Source: Hydractinia symbiolongicarpus (Eukaryota > Cnidaria > Hydrozoa > Anthoathecata > Hydractiniidae). Taken from it: 64,000 nt of DNA. Positions 51,751 through 61,822 of the stretch are shown in pieces. The translations under genes were made by a program, and so were the position numbers. The stretch's first letter is position 1, and every line of letters begins with the position of its first letter. The notes under the pieces are model-generated. The model was not told the DNA's origin and ran no database searches. It saw nothing but the letters and a program-made list of their open reading frames with translations. The stretch is from NCBI RefSeq assembly GCF_029227915.1, contig NC_079875.1:29572001-29636000 (forward strand), in the 5' to 3' direction.

Positions 51751-53503
51751 CAGTCAAGCCTGGGGCGGGTCTGGCGGGGTACGGTCGCGATGGAAGTTGC
51801 ATTCTGTGCAAGAAACCATCCTCAAATGTCTCTCACATATTGGGTGCCTGTAGGACCTCTCTTTTGCAGGGTAGATACACATACCGGCATGACTCGGTTT
51901 TAACAGTTTTGGTTAAGGTATTAAAAGAGTTTTTGGTATCATATGAATCTCTTAGGGTTTCCAAGTGCAACAAAATTAATTTCATTCCGGCCGGTCAATC
52001 ACCATCTAAGAAGAGGCATACAAAGTGTCCAGGCCTTCTTCACCTGGCTTCCGTTTGGAAAATACTGTCAGATTTAGATTCCGTTTTAGTTGTTCAACCT
52101 TACATTGCAATAACGCAACTACGCCCAGACGTGTTATTAATATCCAGTTTTTCCAAAACTGTAATTATGGTAGAACTGACTTGTCCATGGGAAGAGAACA
52201 CGGAATATTGGCACAAACGAAATCTTAAAAAATATTCTTCACTTTCTTATGCTATGAAAAACAATGGATGGATCGTGCATTTCTTTGCCATTGAAGTGGG
52301 TGCAAAGGGTTTCTGTTCAGAATCAGTAAGGACCTGTTTTCGTCGCTTTGGTTTCCCTAACAAGCCTTTACGTTCCTTATTAAAATTCCTAACTTTTACC
52401 TCCATGAGTGCCTCTTTTTACATCTGGATGTCTCGAAATTCTACCACTTGGGTTGAGCCTGAAAAGGCCCCAATCATTCCTGTAGTTTCTGTCACAAATA
52501 TGGAATGTAAGAAATCAAAAGACCCTGAGAAATCTTCCGCAAGTCACACAAAATCGTGTAAAATCAAAAAACTTGAAAAACTTGCTACAAGGTCTTCCAA
52601 AACAACAGTCGCATTGCCATCTAACCCTGATTTTAGGAATAGCGGTCTAAAAAACTTGGGAAACACATGTTATGCAAACTCAATCTTACAATGTTTTTAT
52701 AACCTTCCAAAAGTTAAAGAAGCTATTTCTGTCAGCAAAACAACCTCAAAGTTAGGCGAAGCATTTGTAGGTGTTCTTCAAAGTTTGGCTATTTCCAGAA
52801 GTCCAGTTGATCCCTCCCATTTTTTGCGTGCTATGAAACATCATATCTCAGCTGCGAAGGGAAGTGTATTTAATATCTTTGCTCAGCACGACGTCCCCGA
52901 GGTTCTTGAATATCTCCTACCTGGTCTGTCATTAGACTTTCCATTTCTTGGAAGTCTTTTTAGTATTGGCATCAAGACATCTACCACTTGCAATTCATGT
53001 CATATTACGAGCTCCTCAGAAGTTATAGCACCATGCATCCAAATTTCTCTTCACCCTACGTTACAATCTTCCTTAGATAATTTCTTTGAAAGCGAGGAGT
53101 TGTCAGACACCAATGCCTACTTCTGCCATGTTTGCAACGCTCAACAAACTGCTCTAGTTGAAAAAGAGGTAATGTCGTGCGGTTCCCATTTCATTTTACC
53201 GCTAAAACGTTTTGCCAGTGCCAACGGCCTTGTGTCAAAATTGCCTTTCGTATTACTGCTTACCCTGGTACCCTTTCCATACCTTTTACCGTAGATGGAG
53301 AAGTGAAATTTCGTAAAAATTTTCAATTAAGGGCTATTATCAACCATTGCGGCAACTTAAATGATGGTCACTACAGAACCATAGCCTTCGATCAAATGGT
53401 TCACAGGTGGATACATTGCAATGATAGAGCAGTAATTTTCTATGATGACCGCCTTATTAACAGTCACGAGTCATATGTTTTCTTTTTAGAAGAGCTGAGA
53501 TAA
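51751..53503 (+). pseudogene. RLE nuclease fused to USP deubiquitinase, C-terminus of a LINE
   Basis: Sequence after the repeat reads GRDGSCILCKKPSSNVSHIL then GAC (CCHC zinc site), the LLQGRYTYRHDSVL linker, then a restriction-like nuclease core: ITQLRPDVLLISSFSKTVIM and VELTCPWEEN (PD..ExT), KRNLKKYSSLSYAM. After a Lys/Ser-rich linker comes a ubiquitin-specific protease: SGLKNLGNTCYANSILQCFY (Cys box), AQHDVPEVLEYLL, CNSCHITSSSE (zinc finger) with a second CxxC (CHVCN), then, after a shift near 53235, INHCGNLNDGHYRTIAFDQM (catalytic His) and HCNDRAVIFYDD, stop at 53501-53503. Only the one frameshift was seen. RT lies upstream in intact elements by analogy (43950-45240). Cys and His boxes are intact, so the parent enzyme was probably an active deubiquitinase. 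Confidence 0.85.
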
Positions 53504-53514
53504 GAATATTTTAA

Positions 53515-53850
53515 CCAGAATGAGTCAGCAAGGCGGCTTGACTACACTCAGTCTTGTCTTTGGAGAGTGGCGACTCCACTTATTACCCCAGTCAAAAATA
53601 AAACAAAATCAAATAAAAATTAAGTTAGCAAGGGGTTTGATCACACATGATCTTGTCTTTGGAGAGTAAGAATAGCACGGTTGAACAGAAAGTGGTCAAA
53701 GTTTACTTTAGGAAGATAGGGATGTCTAGTTTCTGCTGATGACCGTCCGCGGACCTCTTCGAGGTGACCCAGCTAGACATCCAAGGTACTTAGGTTCAGA
53801 AATATGGGTCGAAACCTACCTGGCCTTGGTTTCAAAAATATTAAACTTCG
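53515..53850 (+). repeat. 3' UTR of the USP-carrying LINE
   Basis: Directly after the stop: two related blocks with GTCTTGTCTTTGGAGAGT and GACTCCACTTATTACCCC, then GGGATGTCTAGTTTCTGCTG, GACCTCTTCGAGGTGACC and TACTTAGGTTCAGAAATATG. The same order occurs at 36690-36960 and, inverted, at 54345-54660. It stops near 53850, before the terminal hairpin. Confidence 0.8.
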
Positions 53851-53854
53851 GTCG

Positions 53855-54160
53855 AAAACCAGTTCCATTCAGCAATTTAATATGGTCATTCTCTAGTACT
53901 GTTTTTAGTTAGCGAGATAACGTGTTGTTTTGGGGGGAACGGCTATGGAGTTTTAGTGTTTTTTAAAGATGATGCTAATCGTAGATGCTACCTAGAAACA
54001 AAATTTTTCAAATAAGAAGTGGAGGTTATGTACCTAGGTAATTACTTTTTTTAAAATGTTATGGACTCCTTCCTTTGCCTTACTTACAACGAGAAAAAAT
54101 AATTTACAAAGAGGTGGCAAGTCACCGCAATGATGAACTCAACCTGTTTGGTCTTTGGAA
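53855..54160. other. Spacer between tail-to-tail LINE ends
   Basis: No gene. It separates the plus-strand 3' UTR from the inverted copy. Confidence 0.5.
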
Positions 54161-54164
54161 ATAA

Positions 54165-54660
54165 GCTAGAGGTTGTACTCCTCTAGAGAAAATGCCTCCA
54201 AAAGCACAATTCTCCCTTTTTACAAGGAATTAATTCAAAAAATATAAAAAAATAAAAAGGACACAACACATTTGAAAAGATGAACAGAACTTTAACCAAG
54301 GGCAGATAGGTTTCGACCCATATTTCTGAACCTAAGTACCCTGGATGTCTAGCTGGGTCACTTCGAAGTGGTCCGCGGACGGTCATCAGCAGAAACTAGA
54401 CATCCCTATCTTCCTAAAGTAAACTTTGACCACTTTCTGCTCAACTGTGCTATTCTTTGTTTTTAACTCAGGTAATAAGCGGAGTCGTTACTCTCCAAAG
54501 ACAAGATCTTGTGTGATCAAACCCCCCTGCTAATATATATATTTTTTTTAACCGGGGTAATAAGTGGAGTCGTCACTCTCCAAAGACAAGACCAAGTATG
54601 ATCAAACCCCCTTGGTAGCTTATTTTTTATTTGATTTTGTTTTATTTTTGACTGGGGTAA
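54165..54660 (-). repeat. Inverted 3' end of a second USP-LINE copy
   Basis: Reverse complement of the 3' UTR blocks of 53515-53850 plus the terminal part missing there: on the minus strand TACTTAGGTTCAGAAATATG, CTTGTAAAAAGGGAGAATTG and finally the perfect hairpin CTAGAGG..CCTCTAG at 54185-54165. The GGAGAGT/GACTCCGCTTATTACC block is duplicated (54475-54520 and 54555-54600). Severely 5'-truncated copy. Confidence 0.82.
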
Positions 54661-54664
54661 TAAT

Positions 54665-55745
54665 GAAGACTGGTACAGTCATCTGTTAAAAAATTTTGTT
54701 AACATAACTATCAAAATTATGGAATATGTGAACAAGACATAAATAACTTATCCTAAGATTACTAAAATGAGCATTGTATCATAAACCACAAAGCATATCA
54801 AACCTTAACATTACACAAACCCTACCACACTTTGTGCACTTGTGTAGAGCACCACCTACTACACCAACAAATATTTGCGGAGCGCAACCAACCGCCACAG
54901 CAAAAATATCTGATAATGCAAAGACTAATCCCAAAATACAATGTTCGAAATGACATAACCATGTAGAAATATCCAGCAATGTATTGAGAGACATGAACCT
55001 AGCACAACTCTCCCACAGTTTATGCTCTAGTGTAGAGTGCCAAACTACACTTCCAACGAACTAACGGAGCGCTACCAACCGTCACAATCTTAACTATCAA
55101 TACAACAACATACATTTCAAGCAACACAATTCAGAAAAAGAGAACATATATTAATTTTTTATTTTTACTATTTTTATTTTTTATTTTTTTAAAAACACTT
55201 TAATTATATCAACACCCCCAATCCTATCCAACCTAGTATATCAGCAGTTTCGAACCCTTTCACAGAACTAGCTGATATACTTAGAAGCTGAGCGGGTTCA
55301 CCTTAACTAAGGTCCCTGTAAGGGTCATCTGCAGTGACTAAGCTCTCTTTCTTTCACTTAAACCAGGGTGTAATATTACGTTTTTATATATTCAGTGGAC
55401 TTTCACTACCTGATTAAAGAAATCTCTAGAGTTAAGTGCAAATCTTTTAAGTATGTCATGACGACCATACATTTTGTTAAGCACTTTATGAACCTTATCC
55501 AACTTGGCACCTTGCTGAAATAACAATAGGGAGTGATCTATATAATAATACACCAGTTCCGTGTGTCTGTGACAGGCAAAGCTGATGTTGTTTTTTCTAA
55601 AGAAACAGTCGCAGTAACATCTCACTTTTGCTAAACTTTTATTTTAGTCTGTGTTTTGTGTGCTTTTTCAAATTGGTGTACCACACGTAGGTGTCTTGGG
55701 ACCACTAATATTTCTGTTCCTCATCAATGATGTTGATAGATGTCA
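54665..55745. other. No gene seen
   Basis: AT-rich with partial internal similarity between 54780-54900 and 55000-55090 (both have TTTGTGCACTTGTGTAGAG / TTTATGCTCTAGTGTAGAG and AC(A/T)ACGGAGCGC words), perhaps two copies of an unknown repeat. A TATTTTT-rich tract lies at 55150-55190. Confidence 0.4.
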
Positions 55746-55748
55746 ATG

Positions 55749-56094
55749 GTGATAGATTGATAGATGTGCATATTTAACATGGCTAGCCTCACTAATATCG
55801 AGGGATATACTCTGTCTATTATTTCCAGGAGGGGCCATGGCTTAGATGGAGAGTCCTAGAGTATTTAATGCTCGTTTTGAGCTACGCAGACCTAATTAGG
55901 GCCCGCGCTCTACTAGACAACTCCCGGCAACATCCAACGGCCCACACATGGAGCCATCTACCCAATTACTCTCACATGGGTTACTCCAGGGCTATGGTAA
56001 CCTTCATTTGCCCATGTTGAATTGCCGTGAATAGGAATCGAACCTGGGTCTCCCGCAGAGAGTACGAGAGCTATAACCACTAATCTACGGCGCC
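55749..56094 (-). mobile_element. tRNA-derived SINE, minus orientation
   Basis: On the minus strand: GGCGCCGTAGATTAGTGG (A-box) from 56094, then GGTTCGATTCC (B-box) about 45 nt later, both as in a pol III tRNA promoter; a body shared with 61823-62172; and a tail of GATAGAT-type repeats near 55749-55775. The tRNA-like head is not a functional tRNA: no consistent cloverleaf 3' half. Confidence 0.88.
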
Positions 56095-56240
56095 ATAAAG
56101 CTGTTGCAGATGTCTCTAAACCATAAGGACGCCGTAACAGATTCTATCAATGGGCTGAATACTCCAACATGAAAATTAAAGAAAAGAAGAGTCCATATAC
56201 TTACGATGAATGTAAACCCCTTTGAGACAAATAGTATTAT

Positions 56241-56307
56241 AGACGATATCGCAGTTGCCGTAAAATTTGAACTGCGCAAAGCATTCTGGGATCGTTCTGG
56301 GGATAAA
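56241..56307. repeat. Left terminal inverted repeat of ISL2EU element
   Basis: Matches the complement of 61277-61343 with about two or three mismatches (GGGATCGTTC against GGGATTGTTC). Confidence 0.85.
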
Positions 56308-56394
56308 CATTATCTAGCGCTGTGAGAGTAGCCATTTTAATATTGATTTTCATATGAGCAGAGCTGTGTTACTGAGATTTCTATAAATACATCG

Positions 56395-58749
56395 ATGGAA
56401 TTGAATAAAAATGAAAGTACTTTCAACTTAGATGGTGATACAAATGTTGTCGATGTTTTACTACAAACGTTTGGTGTGAAAGGTTTGAAAGCTGGGCATG
56501 ATGTAGCTTGTAACTTCGCTGCTTGGAAGTTGTCTGAATTAAAGTTGTTTTTGAAGATTAGTGGGAAGTTAAAGGGATTGACAAATGCCAAAAAACAGAA
56601 AGTTCTAGAAACAGTCATTTTAACTTGGAAAAAATTAAACTATATTCAGCTTTCATCAACAATGACGGTGAAGGAAAATCAAGATGACACTGATGCTGCT
56701 GCTCCTTCAGCAGCTATACTTTTGTCGCCTATACGAAAACCCATTCCTGGGGTAACAGCAAGCACACCTCGTGATCCTACGTTGAGATACCCAGACATAA
56801 AAGAAGGAATGTGCAAAGCCGATTTTGAAACATGGACGATGTCTCATCTACAAGAATTTTTAGGAGACAGAAACATCAACCGAACTGGAAATAAATGCAG
56901 ATTAGTGGAAAATGCCTTCGGAGCTTATAAATTGAATCTTGCAGTATCAGCAACCAATATTCAGGAAGAGAAAGAACAAATTAAGAGGGACGTTTCTGCT
57001 AAGCTGCTATTAGAGAATGGTTTGATGAGACTGCCCGATCCCACTACATTGAAAAATGATTGGGTAGAAGCACCCATAAATCTGCCTGATACGTTAAATA
57101 ACAATGTTACCGAGTATTTAGAAAAAAACAATGCTGGCAAAGCCTTCAAGGGAGGAAATTCGTTGTTACAGTCCGGTCATGTATCGAATGTCATGACACA
57201 CATGATAAGTCCGAACATTCGTTATTGTTTTGTACGTGGTTCATGTCTTCCAGAACAGAAATTATCTAAAGATCCTTATTCTGTGTGGGTTTGCTTGCAC
57301 AAAGATTTTGGTGATGTAATTACTGGTGATTGTAGTTGCACTGCCGGGTACGTTTATTTTAACAATTTTGTAACCTGTTATTGTAGAGCCAAAATACAAT
57401 TTTTTTTTGCAGGTATAGTTGAAAAAAAAATTCAAGCATATGAAATATTATCAATTTTTTTTAGAGTATCAGGTGTGTGCAAACATGTTGGTGGTTTACT
57501 TTGGTACATTGAGCGAGAAGTGAGACTGGGACATAATCAAACATGTACATCAAAGAAGCAGCAGTGGAGTGTTCCGTCCAAGAAGCAGCTAAAATTGCAT
57601 GTCCCTGATATATTAAATAACATCACAATAAAAAAACCAAAAGCTGAAAAAATTTTAAGTCCCAATGAAAGCTATGGACAAAATAGATTTCATTATGATC
57701 CAAGACATGTGAACGCTCGTAGTACAGATTTACTTTACGAGAAAGATATTGACGCATTAGCAGATGTTACGAATGGAAATTGTGGCATCGTACAGTTGAT
57801 GCGTAAACGTTGTCACCATGATAATGCGGATGGAGAAATTATATCGAATGTTGTAGAAATTTCAGAAACAGAACATGTTGAAACACCTATGACGGTTCAA
57901 CAAAATTTTGAAAAAGTTGGTACGACATCCTTTGAAAATTTTACTAGCCATTTGAAAATTAGTCCTGCACAGCAACTTCTTGTTCAAGAACTTACATCTA
58001 ATCAAAGCAAGGATGTATCATGGTTTGAATACCGACGTGATCGTGTCACAGCATCAAAGTTTAAAGACTGTTGTATAAAAGTTGATAATAACTTTGATAT
58101 TATAAACCCCAAGAAAACACGTACTTTGATATCTAAAGTTTGCGGTTACTATGATTCAAAATATCAATCGAAAGCATGTCGATGGGGCATAAATAATGAA
58201 CCTGTCGCCAGAAAGATATACGAGAAGAACATGAAAAAATCTCATCGACACTTCAAAGTTATGGAACCTGGATTTTTTATTGATATGGCATATCCATTTA
58301 TTGGTGCAAGCCCCGATGGATTAGTTAGTTGTAGTTGTCATGATCCTGGCTTATTAGAAATTAAGTGTCCTTGGACTCATCGTAGATTGAATATACCTGA
58401 GTATGCCTCGAAGAAGGATTCATGTTTGGAAATTGTTGGCGTAGATATTAAATTAAAACGTAAACATACATATTTTTATCAGATGCAGTGCCAAATGCAT
58501 GCAACCGGAAGGAACTGGTGTGATTTTTTTCTTTGCACCACGAAAGACAGTTTTGTTGAAAGGATTATGTTTGACAAAGAGTTTTATGATATGACTGTTC
58601 GAAAAGCCACAGTCGTGTATAAGGAGTTGATACTACCTGAAATATATACTAGAGACTTATGCTATACATTGCATGTGGAGAAAGAAGTGAAGGAGACTGT
58701 CGCAGATATTGTTGATCATGTTACTATTGCTTTATCTAATACCTCATGA
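56395..58749 (+). CDS. SAP/SWIM/YqaJ-type exonuclease-like protein
   Basis: Open from ATG 56395. SAP-like helices near residues 45-75 (WKLSELKLFLKISGKL) and 140-170 (FETWTMSHLQEFLGDRN), a SWIM zinc site CSCTAG..GVCKHVGG, and a YqaJ/lambda-exonuclease nuclease core from about residue 540: WFEYRRDRVTASKF, RWGINNEPVARKIY, GASPDGLVSC, GLLEIKCPW (catalytic Asp, Glu, Lys), YFYQMQCQMHATG. An intron with GT..AG ends (57348-57464, 117 bp) lies between the SWIM halves; it has no stop and is a multiple of three, so the frame reads through it as 39 extra residues. Spliced length is about 745. The protein probably helps transposition by processing DNA ends, as inferred for ISL2EU. Confidence 0.88.
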   Translation: MELNKNESTFNLDGDTNVVDVLLQTFGVKGLKAGHDVACNFAAWKLSELKLFLKISGKLKGLTNAKKQKVLETVILTWKKLNYIQLSSTMTVKENQDDTDAAAPSAAILLSPIRKPIPGVTASTPRDPTLRYPDIKEGMCKADFETWTMSHLQEFLGDRNINRTGNKCRLVENAFGAYKLNLAVSATNIQEEKEQIKRDVSAKLLLENGLMRLPDPTTLKNDWVEAPINLPDTLNNNVTEYLEKNNAGKAFKGGNSLLQSGHVSNVMTHMISPNIRYCFVRGSCLPEQKLSKDPYSVWVCLHKDFGDVITGDCSCTAGYVYFNNFVTCYCRAKIQFFFAGIVEKKIQAYEILSIFFRVSGVCKHVGGLLWYIEREVRLGHNQTCTSKKQQWSVPSKKQLKLHVPDILNNITIKKPKAEKILSPNESYGQNRFHYDPRHVNARSTDLLYEKDIDALADVTNGNCGIVQLMRKRCHHDNADGEIISNVVEISETEHVETPMTVQQNFEKVGTTSFENFTSHLKISPAQQLLVQELTSNQSKDVSWFEYRRDRVTASKFKDCCIKVDNNFDIINPKKTRTLISKVCGYYDSKYQSKACRWGINNEPVARKIYEKNMKKSHRHFKVMEPGFFIDMAYPFIGASPDGLVSCSCHDPGLLEIKCPWTHRRLNIPEYASKKDSCLEIVGVDIKLKRKHTYFYQMQCQMHATGRNWCDFFLCTTKDSFVERIMFDKEFYDMTVRKATVVYKELILPEIYTRDLCYTLHVEKEVKETVADIVDHVTIALSNTS
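57348..57464 (+). other. Stop-free intron within the YqaJ gene
   Basis: Donor GTACGT, acceptor AATTTTTTTTAG. Removal joins TAG to VSGVCKHV (CxC..CxH spacing normal for SWIM). The low-complexity encoded stretch (FFFAGIVEKK..) supports its being an intron. Confidence 0.8.
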
Positions 58750-59411
58750 AAAGAAACTTCTTGTACATCATTTTTTTGTTTATTTTGAAGTAAAAAGCTC
58801 TGAACATATTATGACATTATTTCCTCAACCCCTTTTGATTCTTACTTAGTTTATGATTCCTATATTTACTCATATGGACCGAACTTTACCGTGAACGCCT
58901 TGCGTTAGCCTTTCTATATTCTTAACCTTCCAGTCGTTGATTCTCGCTGAGATCATATTACGCAACTTATTTCTCGTTATCGAACTGCGCGCTGTCATGA
59001 TTGGTTTAAATATAAAAGCCTTGTCCTGATTGGCTGAATAAAAAATAATACGAGACATTATGTCTCGGCAGTTTGAGAAGTCGGCCTGAGTTGTTTTGAT
59101 TTCCACGGCGCCGAGCCTTACCGTATTATCTGATTGGTCTAAAAGAAATGAATGTCGCGCTCTGATTGGTTTAAACTAGGACGAGAATTACGGGACTTTA
59201 TAAAATATAAACAAGACAAGCGCAAGCTGAATCAAAGTTTTGCATATTTCGAGAATCGATTGAGATTTTCCAGGAAAAAAATAAGATTCTCAGACAAGTT
59301 TGAAAATTCTGTAACCACGAAAGTAGGACGTGAACAAATGTAGGACGTGAAAGATCACACAATGGAATATATTAACAATTTTTTTTCTTGAAAATACCTA
59401 AGGTTAAAACA
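58750..59411. other. Spacer between the convergent ISL2EU genes
   Basis: No gene. Short frames lack motifs. Around 58880-59170 several pieces alternate as palindrome-like words (TCTGATTGGT/ACCAATCAG), minor. Confidence 0.5.
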
Positions 59412-59412
59412 T

Positions 59413-61152
59413 TTACAATGGCACAAGAGGTGGAGCTAAGTTAGTGATGGCAGCACAAATGACAAAAATATCATCCAATAAATCTTTCATTGTAACTGGT
59501 ATTGCACCTTGGAGTATACGAAAGTCTTTGATTCGAGCTATTGCCCTTTCCACGTGTATTCTAGCCTTAGCTATATTAGAGGTTCGATTGCAGTTTTTTC
59601 TGGTAAAACGAATTTTATCCTTCAAGAACGGAGGAATAATCAATTTTGATCCTCTTCCAACCAACAGATCACTTATATTAAAACCTTTATCTGCCATCAA
59701 GTTGTCACCGGGGTTAATTTTCTCAAGAATGCCACAAGTTTCTGTTATATACCAATCTGAAGCACACCCACCATAGCATTTTGAAATGAACGAAATTGTT
59801 CCACAAGGTGTGATCGACAACAGTTTTTTCCAAGTATTTTTAGATTTGTATGAAGAATACGTTTGAGCTTGCGCTTTGGCTAAACTAGGTTTTTCTAGTC
59901 CACCTTCCGTTCAATCTATAATGCCGATGGTGTTTGGAAAATCCTTGAAGCACTTGGGGTAGCATCCATTATTTTCTTCTCTGGAAGGCCAATATATCAA
60001 ACATTGAAGTTCTCTGGATAAAAATGGAATCCACGTACTAAGCACTTGAGACACAGTGCTTTGAGAAACATCAAAACGATAACTCAGGTCTCGTTCTACT
60101 AACCCCAGCCGAAGCCTTATGAGGGTCATAAATAGTTCACTTTTCGTGTTGAGTTTCCTTTTTGGTCCTGTCTTTTTTCTGTTCGAATTACTTTTTGAAT
60201 AAGAGGTTTCTCCCTTGAAGTAACTGAGCTTCTCAGCTTTTGGTTTTATACGGTTGTATAACCATTCAAACACACCATAATTTTGCAGTCCGGTATACAG
60301 GCTTATCGCTTTATCGTCATTTTTGATTTCGTCTATTGAAAAAGGTTTTTTTACATGTAAACCTGATTTTAAATCATTGTTTTCATTTATCAATTCTTGA
60401 ATTTTTATTTGTTGACGTATAATGGTAACAGTTTTGTTTCGCTTCGAAGTGCACGAATCACAATTTTCATAAATTTTACTACGAGAACATTGTTCATTAT
60501 CTATGGCGTTGTCATAATCATGGCCGTTCAAAAAAGGTGTTTGTGATGGTACGTCGCATAAATTCAAGTCATCAGATCCATCACGAAAAACTTGCCGTGC
60601 TTTAGGTGGTGGTAAAAGTGAAGATCTTTCAGTTGGTAGTGAACGTTTCGTCGGATTTGATTGATAACCTTTCATATATAACATCGGTATTCTGCATATA
60701 TCGGAACAATACCCAGCAGCAAAATGGTTCGAGCAAACTTTCGTTGACATAGAGATTTTGAATTTACCACCCCGATTCAAAGCCTTCTCCCAGCTTTTAG
60801 CATCTTTCTCAGTTTTAGGAGAATGCCATCGTAGAATGCCAACATGAGACATTATGATCAACCTGAAGAAGTGAAAATAAAAGAAGACAGATTAAAAATG
60901 AAGCATTTAAGCAAAATTCCTAGCATGGGTATTTGTATGACTTGAGTTATCAAGCATCCAAAGAGCTGAAATAGACTGATAAACCACAAATAGTTCAAAC
61001 AAACATAGAAAACACTGTCATTGAATATTTGTAGAACTTGCTTTGCCAGCTAGCTAGCTAGTGTGGGAGAGTTATATATATTAAACTCACTTATCGGGAC
61101 TGTTTCTTCCACTACTGCATCCATAAACAGCACAGTAATCATTTTTACCCAT
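59413..61152 (-). pseudogene. THAP-DDE transposase with one nonsense codon
   Basis: Exon 1 61152-61091 (MGKNDYCAVYGCSSGRNSPD, the THAP C-x4-C start; donor GTGAGT) joins in phase to exon 2 from 60862 (KLIIMSHVGILRWHSP.., CSNHFAAGYCSD: the rest of the THAP C2CH zinc finger). Next are a middle region, the SIDEIKNDDKAISLYTGLQN block, HTH (RLGLVERDLSYRFDVSQSTV), and DDE_4 core: IGIID with the first Asp, then TGA at 59898-59896 in place of the usual Cys before TEGG, MADKGFNISDLL (second Asp), HVERAIARIKDF (Glu). About 500 codons; the stop is the only break found. The transposase binds the ends and catalyses cut-and-paste. Confidence 0.87.
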
Positions 61153-61276
61153 AACGGTCCAAATTCAATAAAATATATCTTGCTAATAATGTAATAATGT
61201 ACGAATAATGTAATCGATATCTTTCTTTACTCAAGGCAACGCTGTGAAAGACCGTAAAATCGCTTCGCTGTTTATT

Positions 61277-61343
61277 TTCATCCCCAGAACAATCCCAGAA
61301 TGCTTTGCGCAGTTCAAATTTTACGGCAACTGCGATATCGTCT
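61277..61343. repeat. Right terminal inverted repeat of ISL2EU element
   Basis: Ends ..CTGCGATATCGTCT followed by AT. Partner of 56241-56307. Confidence 0.85.
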
Positions 61344-61570
61344 ATTGCTGGCGCTTCTGTTAGCTTCGTAAAATTGTTGGCAATAGACATAATCGTGTAG
61401 CAAAACGTTTGCAAAAGTATAATATATTAATATAAACCAACCTAGAATTTACAATATAAAACACAAATGACTAAAGACATTATACGTGGAAAGATAACAC
61501 TTTGAACATTGAAAGGGTGACATTACAATACGAAACGACATATAACTAATATTGATTTAACAGTACATTT

Positions 61571-61822
61571 AGATGCAATCGTAAATTGAAGCTCTATTCG
61601 CCAACGCAAAGTCATTGAGATTAATATCCCTATCTAGCGTCGATCTAGAACCCCGAACACATCGAATTGTCGACCGTAGCAACGAGAAGCATATCTTTGT
61701 TCGTATGACATTCGTCGCTAAAGATACCGGAATGGACCGTTTTTCAGCAATCATATCGACTAAGCGTTTAAAAAAGGCTTTGCACTCATCGCCCATCGCA
61801 CCATTTGTCGCGAATACAAGAC
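61571..61822 (-). pseudogene. C-terminal end of RLE LINE protein, beyond the SINE
   Basis: Minus-strand frame VFATNGAMGDECKAFFKRLV, MIAEKRSIPVSLATNVIRT and SLLRSTIRCVRGSRS ends at a stop near 61571. This is the usual tail of the LINE protein whose nuclease ends at 62172, separated from it by the SINE. Little 3' UTR can be identified below 61571. Confidence 0.75.

Larger units (their letters stand above)
56241..61343. mobile_element. ISL2EU-type DNA transposon, nearly complete
   Basis: Terminal inverted repeats of about 67 bp begin AGACGATATCGCAG (56241) and end CTGCGATATCGTCT (61343), each flanked by AT, consistent with a 2-bp target duplication. Inside are two convergent genes: YqaJ/SWIM protein on plus (56395-58749) and THAP-DDE transposase on minus (61152-59413). 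That pair of genes defines the ISL2EU group (PIF/Harbinger relatives) as I know it. Confidence 0.85.

Noticed and set aside
59444-59776. Plus-strand 110-residue frame
   Set aside because: Antisense to the DDE transposase core, no motifs.
61145-61414. 89-residue minus-strand frame containing DDIAVAVKFELRKAFWD
   Set aside because: It covers the ISL2EU terminal repeat and flank; the same words occur in the other terminal repeat without a gene.
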